A stretch of 64,000 nucleotides of DNA from NCBI GenBank assembly GCA_003315335.1, contig QNRL01000007.1, positions 305,758 through 369,757 on the forward strand, read 5' to 3'. The translations under genes were made by a program, and so were the position numbers. The notes beneath the pieces were generated by a model, which was given only the letters and a program-made list of their open reading frames with translations, did no database searches and had not been told where the DNA came from. Positions 44,745-55,931 of the stretch are shown piece by piece. Within the stretch, counting starts at the first letter, position 1; each line of letters opens with the position of its first letter. Source of the stretch: Pseudocitrobacter faecalis. GTDB lineage: Bacteria; Pseudomonadota; Gammaproteobacteria; Enterobacterales; Enterobacteriaceae.

Positions 44745-44772
44745 ATGCCGGAAAGGTGAATCTTTCCGGCAT
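44745..44772. terminator. Terminator between the receptor gene and btuR
   Basis: ATGCCGGAAAG-GTGAAT-CTTTCCGGCAT is a perfect stem followed by TTCTTCGTTT, between convergent genes. Confidence 0.8.
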
Positions 44773-44780
44773 TTCTTCGT

Positions 44781-45371
44781 TTAATAATCGATGCCGATCT
44801 GCGCTTTTATCCCCGCGTCAAACGCATGTTTCACCGGACGCAGTTCGCTGACGGTATCGGCCATCTCGGTGATATCACGGTGACAGCCGCGACCGGTGAT
44901 AATCACTGACTGGTGCGTCGGGCGCTGGCGTAGCGCGCTCAGTACCTCTTCCAGTGGCAGATAGTCATAGGCCACCATATAAGTCAGCTCATCAAGCACA
45001 ACCAGATCCAGTGATGTATCGGCCAGCATGCGTTTTGCGTGTTGCCAGACGTCCATACAGGCGGCAGTATCGCTCTCACGGTCCTGCGTATTCCAGGTAA
45101 AACCAGTGGCCATCACCTGAAACTCGACGCCGTGGGGCTCCAGTAAGTTGCGCTCACCGTTAGGCCAGGTACCTTTAATAAACTGAATAACGCCCACTTT
45201 TTTGCCGTGCCCGACGGCGCGCGTCGCCGTACCAAAGGCAGCGGTGGTTTTTCCTTTCCCGTTGCCGGTGAAAACCATCACAATGCCACGTACTTCCTGA
45301 GCGGCCGCGACGCGGGCATCAACTTTATCTTTCACGCGCTGCTGGCGCTCACGGTAGCGTTCATCACTCAT
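44781..45371 (-). CDS. btuR: BtuR (CobA), cob(I)alamin adenosyltransferase
   Basis: This enzyme transfers adenosyl from ATP to reduced corrinoids to make adenosylcobalamin or its precursors. It has 196 residues as in E. coli. The unusual P-loop is FTGNGKGKTTAAFG (about 34-47); LDLVVLDELTYM forms the Walker-B-like part. An ATGA overlap joins it to yciK upstream. Confidence 0.96.
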   Translation of the reverse strand: MSDERYRERQQRVKDKVDARVAAAQEVRGIVMVFTGNGKGKTTAAFGTATRAVGHGKKVGVIQFIKGTWPNGERNLLEPHGVEFQVMATGFTWNTQDRESDTAACMDVWQHAKRMLADTSLDLVVLDELTYMVAYDYLPLEEVLSALRQRPTHQSVIITGRGCHRDITEMADTVSELRPVKHAFDAGIKAQIGIDY

Positions 45372-46126
45372 TGGGCAATCCCCGGTTTACGGCCTGGCTG
45401 GGCATCAAAAGTCATCCCCGTTTTACGGCGGCTATCGTCGCCCATCAGCCACAAATAGAGCGGCATGATATCGGCAGGTGTTTTCAGTTTTAACGGATCT
45501 TCCGTTGGGAACGCGCTGGCACGCATGCTGGTTCGCGTACCGCCGGGATTAATACAGTTGACGCGCAGGCGGTTTTGATACTCCTCAGCCAGCACCTGCA
45601 TCATGCCTTCGGTGGCGAATTTTGACACGGAATAGGCCCCCCAGTTAGCGCGCCCCTGGCGTCCTACGCTTGAAGAGGTAAAGACCAGTGAGCCCGCTTC
45701 AGACTGCAACAACAGCGGCAGTAGGGCCTGAGTCAACATAAAGGTACCGTTAACGTTTACCTGCATCACCTGCTGCCAGACGTCGGGTTTCTGCTCAGAC
45801 ATCGGCACCACGTCGCCGAGCAGCCCGGCATTGTGCAGTACGCCGTCAAGGCGCGGGTAATGCATGCTGATTTGCTGAGCTACCTGCTGGCAATCCTGTG
45901 GTGTGCAGGTGAGCAGGTCGAGCGTAAACCAACGTACGGGTAACCCGCCGTGGTTTTCAATTTCTTGCGCGACGGCGCGTAATTTTTCTTCATTACGACC
46001 AAGTAAGACCACGCTGGCGCTATAGCGTGCGTAGGTGATTGCTGCTTCCCGACCAATACCATCACTGGCTCCGGTGACCAGAATTATACGGTTTTGCAAC
46101 AAATCGCGTTTGGGCTGGTAGTGCAC
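45368..46126 (-). CDS. yciK: YciK, short-chain dehydrogenase/reductase
   Basis: This 252-residue SDR of unknown substrate has the length of E. coli YciK. The cofactor motif is LVTGASDGIGREAA, then HNAG, and the catalytic Ser (SSSVGRQG) with YSVSK. The start is GTG 46126, which matches E. coli MHYQPK and has AAAGGAG 6 bases upstream; the frame extends to an ATG at 46174 that lacks such a site. It is cotranscribed and coupled with btuR. Confidence 0.92.
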   Translation of the reverse strand: MHYQPKRDLLQNRIILVTGASDGIGREAAITYARYSASVVLLGRNEEKLRAVAQEIENHGGLPVRWFTLDLLTCTPQDCQQVAQQISMHYPRLDGVLHNAGLLGDVVPMSEQKPDVWQQVMQVNVNGTFMLTQALLPLLLQSEAGSLVFTSSSVGRQGRANWGAYSVSKFATEGMMQVLAEEYQNRLRVNCINPGGTRTSMRASAFPTEDPLKLKTPADIMPLYLWLMGDDSRRKTGMTFDAQPGRKPGIAQ

Positions 46127-46377
46127 GACGACTCCTTTGTGGCTTTTCGCTACCACAATCTGTGTTCTTTTCATGGCTTTTGGGCTTTATGCCCTAATCG
46201 CGCCACTATTTCAATCAGCCAGGAGGAGAGACAACGGAAAATTAACAATTTGCAATGATTTCATCAGCCAATTTGAATTACGGAAAGCGTCTCGCAGGCT
46301 TTAATCGTGGATGAGACGTAGCGAAAACGGTGTTGTACACTGGTCGCAGATTCAGTGGATTTGTACAAGGTGAAAGC

Positions 46378-47424
46378 GTGGAAATTCTTTTTCAATATGG
46401 CCTGTTTTTGGCGAAGATCGTGACGGTTGTCGTCGCAATCATTGTAATTGCAGCACTTATTATTAATTTGTCACAGCGCAAGCGGCAACGTGGAGAGCTG
46501 CGGGTAACCAATCTCAGCGAGCAACATAAAGAGATGCAGGAGGATTTAGCGGTGGCGCTGCTCGACGGCCCGCAGCAAAAACTCTGGCATAAAGAACAAA
46601 AGAAAAAAGCCAAACTTGAAGCAAAGGCGGCCAAAGCAAAGGCCAAACAGGGCAACGCAACGCCTTCAGGCAAACCGCGCGTGTGGGTGATTGACTTTAA
46701 AGGCAGTATGGATGCACATGAAGTCGCTTCACTGCGTGAAGAGGTCACCGCCGTGCTGACGGTCGCCACGCCGCAAGATGAAGTGGTGGTGCGCCTGGAA
46801 AGCCCTGGTGGCGTGGTGCACGGTTACGGCCTGGCATCGTCTCAGCTGCAACGCATCCGTGATAAGCAGATCCCGTTGACGGTGGTGGTCGATAAAGTGG
46901 CGGCCAGCGGGGGTTATATGATGGCCTGCGTGGCGAATAAAATTGTCGCTGCCCCGTTTGCCATTCTTGGCTCTATTGGCGTGGTCGCGCAAATTCCGAA
47001 CCTTCATCGTTTTCTGAAAAATAAAGATATTGATATTGAACTGCACACGGCGGGGCAGTACAAACGCACCCTGACGCTGCTGGGTGAAAACACAGAAGAG
47101 GGGCGACAAAAGTTCCGCGAAGATCTTAATGAAACCCATCATCTGTTTAAGGCTTTCGTTAAAGAGATGCGACCCACGCTTGATATCGACGCGGTGGCGA
47201 CTGGTGAGCACTGGTACGGCGTACAGGCGCAGGAGAGAGGGCTGGTGGATGAAGTGGGCACCAGCGATGAACTGCTGCTGAACCTGATGAAAGACCGCGA
47301 AGTGATGAGCGTGAGTTATAAACAGCGCAAGAAAATGATGGACCGTTTCACCGGGAGTGCGGCAGAAAGTGCGGATCGTCTGCTGCTGCGCTGGTGGCAG
47401 CGGGGGCAAAAACCGTTGATGTAA
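46378..47424 (+). CDS. sohB: SohB, inner-membrane S49 protease
   Basis: This 348-residue signal-peptide-peptidase-like serine protease faces the periplasm. It suppresses degP (htrA) temperature sensitivity in E. coli when overexpressed. The N-terminal membrane anchor (about 8-30) is followed by a charged Lys/Ala-rich linker (about 65-95). The S49 domain has the nucleophile Ser in VDKVAASGGYMMA and the base Lys in TAGQYKRTLT. The start is GTG 46378 with AAGG upstream, matching the family length of 349. Confidence 0.95.
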   Translation: MEILFQYGLFLAKIVTVVVAIIVIAALIINLSQRKRQRGELRVTNLSEQHKEMQEDLAVALLDGPQQKLWHKEQKKKAKLEAKAAKAKAKQGNATPSGKPRVWVIDFKGSMDAHEVASLREEVTAVLTVATPQDEVVVRLESPGGVVHGYGLASSQLQRIRDKQIPLTVVVDKVAASGGYMMACVANKIVAAPFAILGSIGVVAQIPNLHRFLKNKDIDIELHTAGQYKRTLTLLGENTEEGRQKFREDLNETHHLFKAFVKEMRPTLDIDAVATGEHWYGVQAQERGLVDEVGTSDELLLNLMKDREVMSVSYKQRKKMMDRFTGSAAESADRLLLRWWQRGQKPLM

Positions 47425-47433
47425 GTCTCAGGA

Positions 47434-47460
47434 CAGCCCGGTAGGCTCACTGCCGGGCTG
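47434..47460. terminator. Stem between sohB and yciN
   Basis: CAGCCCGG-TAGGCTCACTG-CCGGGCTG lies between convergent genes. It lacks a T tract, so it is a weak terminator or an mRNA 3' stabiliser. Confidence 0.55.
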
Positions 47461-47484
47461 TGAGATCGCCTGACTCAACGTGTG

Positions 47485-47736
47485 TTAGTCGACCAGGTGA
47501 TATTTCTCGGAAAGCTGATGGGCAAGGTATTTAAACATGTTAAATACTGCCGTGCTTTTCGGCGTGGGCAGGCCTTGTTCATCCAGGAAATACTCGCCGC
47601 TGAATATCAATACGCCATTGCGCTGTTCTACGCCCGTGGCTTCGATGCCAGCTAAGGTATCTTCATGTTCACGGATGAGTCGGTTTGCTTCAATAAGCAG
47701 AGTTTGACGATCGATGGGTTGTGTATTACCAGACAT
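47485..47736 (-). CDS. yciN: YciN, DUF2498 protein
   Basis: This 83-residue cytoplasmic protein of unknown function is the same length as E. coli YciN and has the family start [24 protein letters not shown] lies 8 bases before the ATG. It is divergent from topA, as in E. coli. Confidence 0.93.
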   Translation of the reverse strand: MSGNTQPIDRQTLLIEANRLIREHEDTLAGIEATGVEQRNGVLIFSGEYFLDEQGLPTPKSTAVFNMFKYLAHQLSEKYHLVD

Positions 47737-48143
47737 TTTCTACTCCTCGAAAAACTTCCTCTAGTTTACGCCGGGCACGCGCTCGGGGCAAATACTCCCT
47801 TGAAACTTCAGGGCTATAGTTATGCTTTAGCCTGTGCCTGCCTTTCTGGCGCGTTTAACAAATGCGTGCTAATAAAGTTGCGTAACGAATTTTATCAGGT
47901 ACAGTGTGACGCTTTCGGCAATCTGGCAACAGATTTGCTTGACATTCGACCGAAAATTCTTCGTGCTATAGCACCTGGCGGTAAAACGTCAGTGAACTCA
48001 ACCGCCTGGCTTCAGGATGTGAAGTGGGTGGCTTAAGGGTTGATATCCATTGAGACCGCCGCAACATACAAGGCTTGTCGCCAGTGGACAGGTGACTCAA
48101 TGTGCGATGTATTCTGGAAGAATCAAATTAGGTAAAGGTGAAT
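47737..48143. promoter_or_regulatory. yciN/topA divergent promoter region
   Basis: These 407 bases have no convincing gene. In E. coli the matching region holds several supercoiling-sensitive topA promoters, including a heat-shock one; CTTGAAAC near 47799 could be a sigma-32 -35 element, but I could not fix a -10. A frame crossing it (47665-48036) lacks a ribosome site and overlaps yciN. Confidence 0.5.
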
Positions 48144-50741
48144 ATGGGTAAAGCTCTCGTTATCGTTGAGTCCCCGGCAAAAGCCAAAACGATCAATAAG
48201 TATCTGGGTCATGACTACGTGGTTAAGTCCAGCGTCGGTCATATCCGCGATTTGCCGACAAGTGGCTCAGCCGCCAAAAAGAGCGCTGACTCTGCCTCCA
48301 CCAAAACGGCCAAAAAGCCTAAAAAGGATGAACGTGGCGCGCTGGTTAATCGCATGGGCGTTGACCCATGGCATGACTGGAAAGCGCACTACGAAGTGCT
48401 CCCGGGTAAAGAAAAGGTAGTTTCAGAACTTAAACAACTGGCGGAAAAAGCCGACCACATCTATCTCGCAACCGACCTTGACCGCGAAGGGGAAGCCATT
48501 GCCTGGCACCTGCGGGAAGTGATTGGTGGAGATGATTCGCGCTATAGCCGCGTGGTGTTCAACGAAATTACAAAGAATGCGATTCGTCAGGCGTTTGAAA
48601 AGCCGGGCGAACTGAATATCGATCGTGTTAACGCGCAGCAGGCGCGCCGCTTTATGGACCGCGTTGTGGGCTATATGGTGTCGCCACTGCTGTGGAAAAA
48701 AATCGCCCGCGGTTTGTCCGCAGGCCGCGTGCAATCCGTTGCCGTGCGTCTGGTGGTTGAGCGCGAGCGCGAAATCAAAGCCTTTGTGCCGGAAGAGTTC
48801 TGGGACGTGGTTGCCAATACGACTACGCCGGGCGGCGACGCGTTACCGCTGGAGGTGACGCATCAGAATGATAAAGCCTTCCGCCCGGTAAATCGCGACG
48901 AGACAATGGCTGCCGTTAGCTTGCTGGAAAAAGCGAGCTACAGCGTTCTTGAGCGTGAAGATAAACCGACCAGCAGCAAGCCTGGCGCACCGTTTATCAC
49001 CTCTACGCTGCAGCAGGCCGCCAGCACGCGTCTGGGCTTTGGCGTGAAAAAAACCATGATGATGGCGCAGCGTCTGTACGAAGCGGGCCACATTACTTAT
49101 ATGCGTACCGACTCTACCAACCTGAGCCAGGACGCAGTGAGCATGGTGCGTGGGTACATCAGCGATAACTTTGGCGATAAATATCTGCCGAAGAACCCGA
49201 ACCAGTACGCCAGCAAAGAGAATTCACAGGAAGCGCACGAAGCGATTCGTCCTTCCGATGTCTCCGTGGTGGCAGAATCACTAAAAGATATGGAAGCCGA
49301 TGCGCAAAAACTGTATCAGCTGATTTGGCGCCAGTTTGTTGCCTGTCAGATGACACCGGCGCAATACGACTCCACAACGCTTACGGTGCAGGCGGGTGAT
49401 TTCAAACTCAAGGCGCGCGGTCGTACCCTGCGTTTTGATGGCTGGACGAAGGTTATGCCTGCGCTGCGCAAAGGCGATGAAGATCGCACGCTGCCGATGG
49501 TTAATCAGGGGGACACACTTTCGCTGGTTGAACTGACGCCTGCTCAGCACTTCACCAAACCGCCGGCGCGCTTTAGCGAAGCCTCACTGGTTAAAGAGCT
49601 GGAAAAACGCGGTATTGGTCGTCCGTCCACCTATGCGTCGATCATTTCGACCATTCAGGATCGTGGCTATGTGCGCACCGAAAACCGTCGTTTCTACGCG
49701 GAAAAAATGGGCGAAATCGTCACCGACCGTCTGGAAGCAAACTTCCGCGAGCTGATGAACTACGATTTTACCGCGCAGATGGAAGACCATCTCGACCGCG
49801 TGGCAAACCACGAAGCCGAGTGGAAGCAGGTGCTGGATCTCTTCTTCGGTGATTTCACTAAGCAGCTTGAAACCGCTGAGAAACCGCCAGAAGAGGGCGG
49901 CATGCAGCCAAACGAAATGGTGCTGACCAGCATCGATTGCCCGACCTGCGGTCGCAAGATGGGTATTCGTACCGCCAGCACCGGTGTGTTCCTGGGCTGC
50001 TCCGGTTACGCGTTGTCGCCAAAAGAGCGCTGCAAAACCACCATCAATCTGGTGCCTGAAAACGAAGTGTTGAACGTGCTGGAAGGCGACGACGCTGAAA
50101 CCAACGCGCTGCGCGCAAAACGTCGTTGCCAGAAGTGTGGTACGGCGATGGACAGCTATCTCATCGATCCGAAACGTAAACTGCATGTTTGCGGTAATAA
50201 CCCGACCTGTGACGGTTATGAGATCGAAGAGGGTGAATTCCGCATCAAAGGGTATGACGGCCCGATCGTTGAGTGTGAGAAATGTGGTTCTGAAATGCAC
50301 CTGAAAATGGGGCGTTTTGGTAAGTACATGGCGTGTACTAACGAAGAGTGTAAGAACACCCGTAAGATCCTGCGTAACGGTGAAGTGGCGCCGCCGAAAG
50401 AAGATCCGGTTCCGTTGCCGGAGCTGCCGTGTGAGAAATCAGACGCCTACTTCGTTCTGCGTGACGGTGCTGCCGGGGTCTTCCTGGCGGCGAACACCTT
50501 CCCGAAATCGCGTGAAACCCGCGCGCCGCTGGTCGAAGAGTTGTTCCGATTCCGCGATCGTCTGCCGGAGAAACTGCGTTATCTGGCCGATGCGCCGCAG
50601 GAAGATCCGCAAGGTAACAAGACGATGGTGCGCTTCAGCCGTAAGACGAAGCAGCAATATGTTTCTTCCGAGAAAGATGGCAAAGCGACCGGGTGGTCTG
50701 CCTTCTTTGTCGACGGTAAATGGGTCGAAGCGAAGAAATAA
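48144..50741 (+). CDS. topA: TopA, DNA topoisomerase I
   Basis: This type IA topoisomerase relaxes negative supercoils. It has 865 residues, the E. coli length. The TOPRIM motifs are [11 protein letters not shown] and [15 protein letters not shown]; the active-site Tyr is in [12 protein letters not shown] (Tyr319 in E. coli). Three C-terminal four-Cys zinc fingers are visible ([24 protein letters not shown]) and then the zinc-ribbon-like tail. ATG 48144 was chosen over GTG 48138 because AAAGGTG then sits 4 bases upstream and the start matches the family. Confidence 0.97.
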   Translation: MGKALVIVESPAKAKTINKYLGHDYVVKSSVGHIRDLPTSGSAAKKSADSASTKTAKKPKKDERGALVNRMGVDPWHDWKAHYEVLPGKEKVVSELKQLAEKADHIYLATDLDREGEAIAWHLREVIGGDDSRYSRVVFNEITKNAIRQAFEKPGELNIDRVNAQQARRFMDRVVGYMVSPLLWKKIARGLSAGRVQSVAVRLVVEREREIKAFVPEEFWDVVANTTTPGGDALPLEVTHQNDKAFRPVNRDETMAAVSLLEKASYSVLEREDKPTSSKPGAPFITSTLQQAASTRLGFGVKKTMMMAQRLYEAGHITYMRTDSTNLSQDAVSMVRGYISDNFGDKYLPKNPNQYASKENSQEAHEAIRPSDVSVVAESLKDMEADAQKLYQLIWRQFVACQMTPAQYDSTTLTVQAGDFKLKARGRTLRFDGWTKVMPALRKGDEDRTLPMVNQGDTLSLVELTPAQHFTKPPARFSEASLVKELEKRGIGRPSTYASIISTIQDRGYVRTENRRFYAEKMGEIVTDRLEANFRELMNYDFTAQMEDHLDRVANHEAEWKQVLDLFFGDFTKQLETAEKPPEEGGMQPNEMVLTSIDCPTCGRKMGIRTASTGVFLGCSGYALSPKERCKTTINLVPENEVLNVLEGDDAETNALRAKRRCQKCGTAMDSYLIDPKRKLHVCGNNPTCDGYEIEEGEFRIKGYDGPIVECEKCGSEMHLKMGRFGKYMACTNEECKNTRKILRNGEVAPPKEDPVPLPELPCEKSDAYFVLRDGAAGVFLAANTFPKSRETRAPLVEELFRFRDRLPEKLRYLADAPQEDPQGNKTMVRFSRKTKQQYVSSEKDGKATGWSAFFVDGKWVEAKK

Positions 50742-50765
50742 TTGTCACGTGACAAACCGCATAAA

Positions 50766-50790
50766 GGGCCGATCATCGGCCCTTTTTTAT
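50766..50790 (+). terminator. topA terminator
   Basis: AGGGCCGAT-CATCGGCCCTTTTTTAT, 25 bases after the topA stop. Confidence 0.9.
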
Positions 50791-50876
50791 AACCGCGTTA
50801 TTATTTTTTGTTCCCATCTATACACACTTGCTATAAATGATATAGTGGTTATAGCAAACACTTTTCTTATTATTAA

Positions 50877-51893
<1,017 letters not shown>

Positions 51894-52240
51894 TTCTCTG
51901 ATCTTCTGAACGGTATCTCCTGGCGGGGATACCGTTTAAATCGTAATACGTCCTCTCCTCATTCTCATCTTCTTACTCAGAATATACGCCTCTGTTTTTC
52001 ATTAATTTGTCTAATGTATTGCTGCGGCGCGCATAAAAGTAGAAACGAATTCCCCTTAAGGCAAATTTTACTGCTCAATTATTTATTTTTGGTCAAAAGA
52101 TTAAATAAATGCGTCCGTTTTGCTGGCGAAAGCACTGGATTTTTGACTAGATTTTATTTAGGATTTGTCTCAGTGATAATTAATCGTACCGATTGTTTGG
52201 TGCCAAAATGATAAGTAATATCGATTGTAAGAGGTTGTCG
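51894..52240. other. cysB-ymiA spacer with cysB terminator
   Basis: AACGGTATC-TCCTGGCGG-GGATACCGTT (51909-51936) is the likely cysB terminator. The rest is AT-rich. It probably carries the ymiA promoter; a 65-codon frame at 52014 has no ribosome site and no recognisable features. Confidence 0.55.
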
Positions 52241-52369
52241 ATGCCGTCAGGAACCAAAGGCCCACAGCGCGATCCGCACGTGAAGCGAAAAGCCTGGACG
52301 GCGGTGTTCCTGGGCTCTGCGCTGTTTTGGGTGGTTGTTGCACTGCTTGTCTGGAAGTATTGGGGCTGA
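52241..52369 (+). CDS. ymiA: YmiA, small inner-membrane protein
   Basis: This 42-residue protein starts MPSGTKGPQRDPHVKRKAW, a basic segment, followed by one membrane helix (VFLGSALFWVVVALLVW). It is clearly like E. coli YmiA (46 residues). AAGAGG lies 6 bases before the ATG. Its stop overlaps the next start (TGATG). The function is unknown. Confidence 0.88.
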   Translation: MPSGTKGPQRDPHVKRKAWTAVFLGSALFWVVVALLVWKYWG

Positions 52370-52521
52370 TGATGTTCATCTCCAGTCGTTCCCGGCCTGC
52401 TCAGCCCAAGCCGCAGCCGGAGAAACGCGACAAGGTCAAAATTCCTGAATCATGGGAATTGACGCCAGAACAACGTGAATTTATTGAGTCCTTTAATCCT
52501 GCTGAGCGTAAAAAAAAATAA
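52369..52521 (+). CDS. yciX: YciX-like small charged protein
   Basis: This 50-residue frame starts MMFISSRSRPAQPKPQPEKR, then carries SWELTPEQREFIESFNPAERK. It is rich in Pro, Lys and Glu and probably soluble. Its ATG overlaps the ymiA stop (TGATG), so it is made by coupled translation; an ATG three bases later is also possible. The position corresponds to yciX in E. coli. The function is unknown. Confidence 0.82.
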   Translation: MMFISSRSRPAQPKPQPEKRDKVKIPESWELTPEQREFIESFNPAERKKK

Positions 52522-52642
52522 TAGCAGGGTGGCTCGCCCAACTTACCTTCCGCATTGGCGCTGGCTTTTAAATACACCACAGCAACGGTCTGTCGGCACA
52601 TTGTCGGCTGAATGCACTCCTGCATAAAAAGGTGTACGCAAA

Positions 52643-52741
52643 ATGAATACGCATCACAATTTGAAATACTGGTCATGGATGGGCGCGCTGTCGGCTTCGC
52701 TTCTGTTCTGGGGGCAAATTATCTGGCTGCTGTGCCGATAA
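52643..52741 (+). CDS. ymiC: YmiC-like small membrane protein, 32 residues
   Basis: This short frame starts MNTHHNLKYWSWMGALSASL and continues as one hydrophobic helix with Trp residues (LLFWGQIIWLLCR). AAAGGTG lies 9 bases before the ATG. I recall a small membrane protein YmiC at the matching place upstream of E. coli acnA; the name is a judgement from position and the KYWSWMGA motif. The function is unknown. Confidence 0.7.
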   Translation: MNTHHNLKYWSWMGALSASLLFWGQIIWLLCR

Positions 52742-52943
52742 ACCGGCAGAGCAACCTTCTCCGTCTTCCCGCTATCTCACGCCTGGTCGTTGCGCCGGGC
52801 GTTTTCATTTCTCCGAATAGTCTCACCAATTTTATCAATTAGAGTTGTTATCAAAACGTTACGACATCTTTGTGTTATCTTTAATGCGTACCCTGAGGAG
52901 TGTCAGGGGGATTGCAAGTCCCGTTACGCATAAAGGAGGAGCT

Positions 52944-55619
52944 ATGTCGTCAACACTACGAGAAGCCAGTAAGGACGCGCTGCACACACAAGATAAAACC
53001 TATCACTACTACAGCTTACCGCTGGCAGCCAACACGCTGGGTGACATTTCCCGTCTGCCCAAATCATTAAAAGTCCTGCTGGAAAACCTACTGCGCTGGC
53101 AGGATGGGGATTCTGTTACTGAAGAAGATATCAAAGCCCTGGCCGGGTGGGTGAAAACCGCCCATGTCGACCGGGAGATTGCCTACCGCCCGGCGAGGGT
53201 CTTGATGCAGGACTTTACCGGCGTACCCGCGGTGGTGGATTTGGCCGCCATGCGCGAAGCGGTGAAGCGTTTGGGCGGCGACACCGCGAAGGTGAATCCG
53301 CTCTCGCCGGTTGACCTGGTCATTGACCACTCGGTTACTGTGGATCATTTTGGCGATGACGATGCTTTCGCTGAAAACGTGCGTCTGGAGATGGAACGTA
53401 ACCATGAACGCTATGTGTTCCTGCGCTGGGGGCAGCAGGCGTTCAGCCGATTCAGCGTCGTGCCGCCGGGTACAGGGATTTGTCACCAGGTCAACCTTGA
53501 GTATCTTGGTAAAGCGGTCTGGAGCGAGTTACAGAACGATGAATGGATTGCTTACCCCGACACGCTGGTTGGCACCGACTCACACACCACGATGATTAAC
53601 GGCCTGGGCGTACTTGGCTGGGGCGTTGGGGGAATCGAAGCAGAAGCGGCAATGCTCGGTCAGCCGGTTTCGATGCTGATTCCGGATGTGGTGGGCTTCA
53701 AGTTAACCGGCAAACTCAGCGAAGGTATTACTGCCACCGATCTGGTATTGACCGTCACGCAAATGCTGCGTAAACACGGCGTGGTGGGGAAATTTGTCGA
53801 ATTCTATGGCGATGGTCTGGACTCTCTGCCACTGGCAGATCGTGCCACCATCGCCAACATGTCACCGGAGTATGGCGCAACCTGCGGCTTCTTCCCGATT
53901 GATGGCGTTACGCTCGATTACATGCGCCTGAGTGGGCGCAGCGACGAGCAGGTTGCGTTAGTTGAAGCCTACGCGAAAGCGCAGGGGATGTGGCGCAACA
54001 CGGGTGATGAACCGATCTTCACCAGCAGCCTTGAGCTGGATATGGGTACGGTGGAAGCAAGTCTCGCCGGGCCGAAACGCCCGCAGGATCGTGTTGCGCT
54101 GGGCGATGTGCCTAAAGCTTTTGCCGCCGCGACAGAGCTCGAAGTGAACGTCGCCCAGAAAGATAAGCAGGCGGTGGAATACACATTGAATGGTCACACT
54201 ATCCCGTTGCCGGATGGTGCTGTGGTAATTGCCGCCATAACCTCCTGTACCAATACTTCCAACCCGAGCGTTCTGATGGCAGCAGGGCTGCTGGCGAAAA
54301 AAGCTGCACAGCTGGGCCTGAAGCCGAAACCGTGGGTGAAAGCCTCACTGGCACCGGGATCGAAAGTCGTTTCTGATTATCTCGCCCATGCACGTCTCAC
54401 CCCATACCTGGATAAACTCGGGTTTAACCTTGTGGGTTATGGCTGCACCACCTGTATCGGTAACTCCGGGCCATTGCCTGAACCCATCGAAACGGCGATT
54501 AAGAAGGGCGACCTGACCGTTGGGGCCGTACTTTCTGGTAACCGTAACTTTGAAGGGCGTATCCATCCGCTGGTAAAAACCAACTGGCTGGCCTCGCCGC
54601 CGCTGGTGGTGGCTTATGCGCTGGCGGGTAATATGAACGTCAACCTGGCAAGTGACCCGCTCGGCCACGATCAGAAAGGCGACCCGGTTTACCTGAAGGA
54701 TATCTGGCCGAGCAGCCAGGAAATCGCTAAAGCTGTGCAGCAGGTGTCTACAGAGATGTTCCGCAAAGAGTATGCGGAAGTCTTTGAAGGCACACCGGAG
54801 TGGAAAGCTATCACCGTCACCGAATCGGATACTTACAACTGGCAGCAAGACTCTACCTACATTCGTCTGTCACCGTTTTTTGACGATATGGAAGCGCAGC
54901 CGAAGCCGGTGGAGGATATCCACGGCGCACGAATCCTGGCGATGCTGGGTGATTCCGTCACGACTGACCACATCTCCCCGGCAGGCAGTATTAAACCGGA
55001 CAGCCCGGCAGGCCGTTTCCTGCAGGCGCGCGGCGTTGAACGTCGTGACTTCAACTCTTATGGTTCCCGCCGCGGTAACCACGAAGTGATGATGCGCGGC
55101 ACCTTTGCCAACATTCGTATCCGAAACGAAATGGTGCCAGGTGTGGAAGGGGGGATGACGCGTCTGTTGCCCGGTTCGGAAGTGATGTCGATATACGATG
55201 CGGCAATGGCGTATCAGAAGCAGGGTACGCCGCTGGCGGTGATCGCCGGAAAAGAGTACGGCTCGGGTTCCAGTCGCGACTGGGCAGCGAAGGGGCCGCG
55301 TTTGCTGGGCGTGCGGGTGGTGATTGCCGAATCCTTTGAGCGTATCCACCGTTCCAACCTGATCGGTATGGGGATTCTGCCGCTTGAGTTTCCGCAGGGT
55401 GAAACGCGACAGTCGCTGGGGCTGACCGGGGAAGAGAAGATTGATATCCCGGATTTACAGCAGATTAAGCCAGGTGCCACGATCCCGGTGACCCTGACAC
55501 GCGCTGACGGCACCACAGAAACGCTGGCCTGCCGTTGCCGTATCGATACCCAAACCGAACTGACGTACTACCAGAACGATGGGATCCTGCATTACGTAAT
55601 TCGTAATATGCTGGATTGA
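52944..55619 (+). CDS. acnA: AcnA, aconitate hydratase A
   Basis: This oxidant-stable aconitase of the TCA and glyoxylate cycles has 891 residues, as in E. coli. The [4Fe-4S] ligands are the Cys in [12 protein letters not shown] and the pair in [12 protein letters not shown]; the swivel-domain substrate motif is [20 protein letters not shown] 52944 follows AAGGAGGAGCT; the frame extends to 52845 but has no such site. In E. coli acnA is under SoxRS, RpoS and CRP control and is followed directly by ribA; here togMNA lies between. Confidence 0.97.
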   Translation: MSSTLREASKDALHTQDKTYHYYSLPLAANTLGDISRLPKSLKVLLENLLRWQDGDSVTEEDIKALAGWVKTAHVDREIAYRPARVLMQDFTGVPAVVDLAAMREAVKRLGGDTAKVNPLSPVDLVIDHSVTVDHFGDDDAFAENVRLEMERNHERYVFLRWGQQAFSRFSVVPPGTGICHQVNLEYLGKAVWSELQNDEWIAYPDTLVGTDSHTTMINGLGVLGWGVGGIEAEAAMLGQPVSMLIPDVVGFKLTGKLSEGITATDLVLTVTQMLRKHGVVGKFVEFYGDGLDSLPLADRATIANMSPEYGATCGFFPIDGVTLDYMRLSGRSDEQVALVEAYAKAQGMWRNTGDEPIFTSSLELDMGTVEASLAGPKRPQDRVALGDVPKAFAAATELEVNVAQKDKQAVEYTLNGHTIPLPDGAVVIAAITSCTNTSNPSVLMAAGLLAKKAAQLGLKPKPWVKASLAPGSKVVSDYLAHARLTPYLDKLGFNLVGYGCTTCIGNSGPLPEPIETAIKKGDLTVGAVLSGNRNFEGRIHPLVKTNWLASPPLVVAYALAGNMNVNLASDPLGHDQKGDPVYLKDIWPSSQEIAKAVQQVSTEMFRKEYAEVFEGTPEWKAITVTESDTYNWQQDSTYIRLSPFFDDMEAQPKPVEDIHGARILAMLGDSVTTDHISPAGSIKPDSPAGRFLQARGVERRDFNSYGSRRGNHEVMMRGTFANIRIRNEMVPGVEGGMTRLLPGSEVMSIYDAAMAYQKQGTPLAVIAGKEYGSGSSRDWAAKGPRLLGVRVVIAESFERIHRSNLIGMGILPLEFPQGETRQSLGLTGEEKIDIPDLQQIKPGATIPVTLTRADGTTETLACRCRIDTQTELTYYQNDGILHYVIRNMLD

Positions 55620-55633
55620 TTCGGTCAACACTA

Positions 55634-55664
55634 CAGCCCGACACACGAAAGTGGTCGGGCTTTT
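55634..55664 (+). terminator. acnA terminator
   Basis: GCCCGAC-ACACGAAAGTG-GTCGGGC is followed by TTTTATT. Confidence 0.9.
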
Positions 55665-55931
55665 ATTACCTATATTACTAATATTATTAGTTTTTGATAA
55701 AAATAAATTTATGATTTATTAGTTTTATTAGCAAATATTTTATATTAATGCGTAAAGGACGATTAAAGCTTTAATTCATTCACGGTAATTATGTGTAATT
55801 CCTTGTGTGGCAAGACTTTGATGCCGATCACAGCTTGCGTTTTCTTAATTATTTTGACTGTGATATTGATCGCGATGTTTATGTGGTTTTTACGGGATGA
55901 TACGGCATCATTTATTTATCCTGAGGCTGTT
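55665..55931 (+). promoter_or_regulatory. AT-rich leader of the tog operon
   Basis: This very AT-rich stretch contains the 14-base palindrome ATTAAAGCTTTAAT (55764-55777) and then a frame (55791-55931) open and in phase with togM. No clear KdgR box of the kind seen before kduD was found. CRP and KdgR control tog operons in Dickeya. Confidence 0.4.

Noticed and set aside
47665..48036. 123-codon frame in the yciN-topA region
   Set aside because: It starts inside yciN on the other strand, has no ribosome site and covers the topA promoter region.
52014..52211. 65-codon frame between cysB and ymiA
   Set aside because: AT-rich, no ribosome site, no family resemblance.
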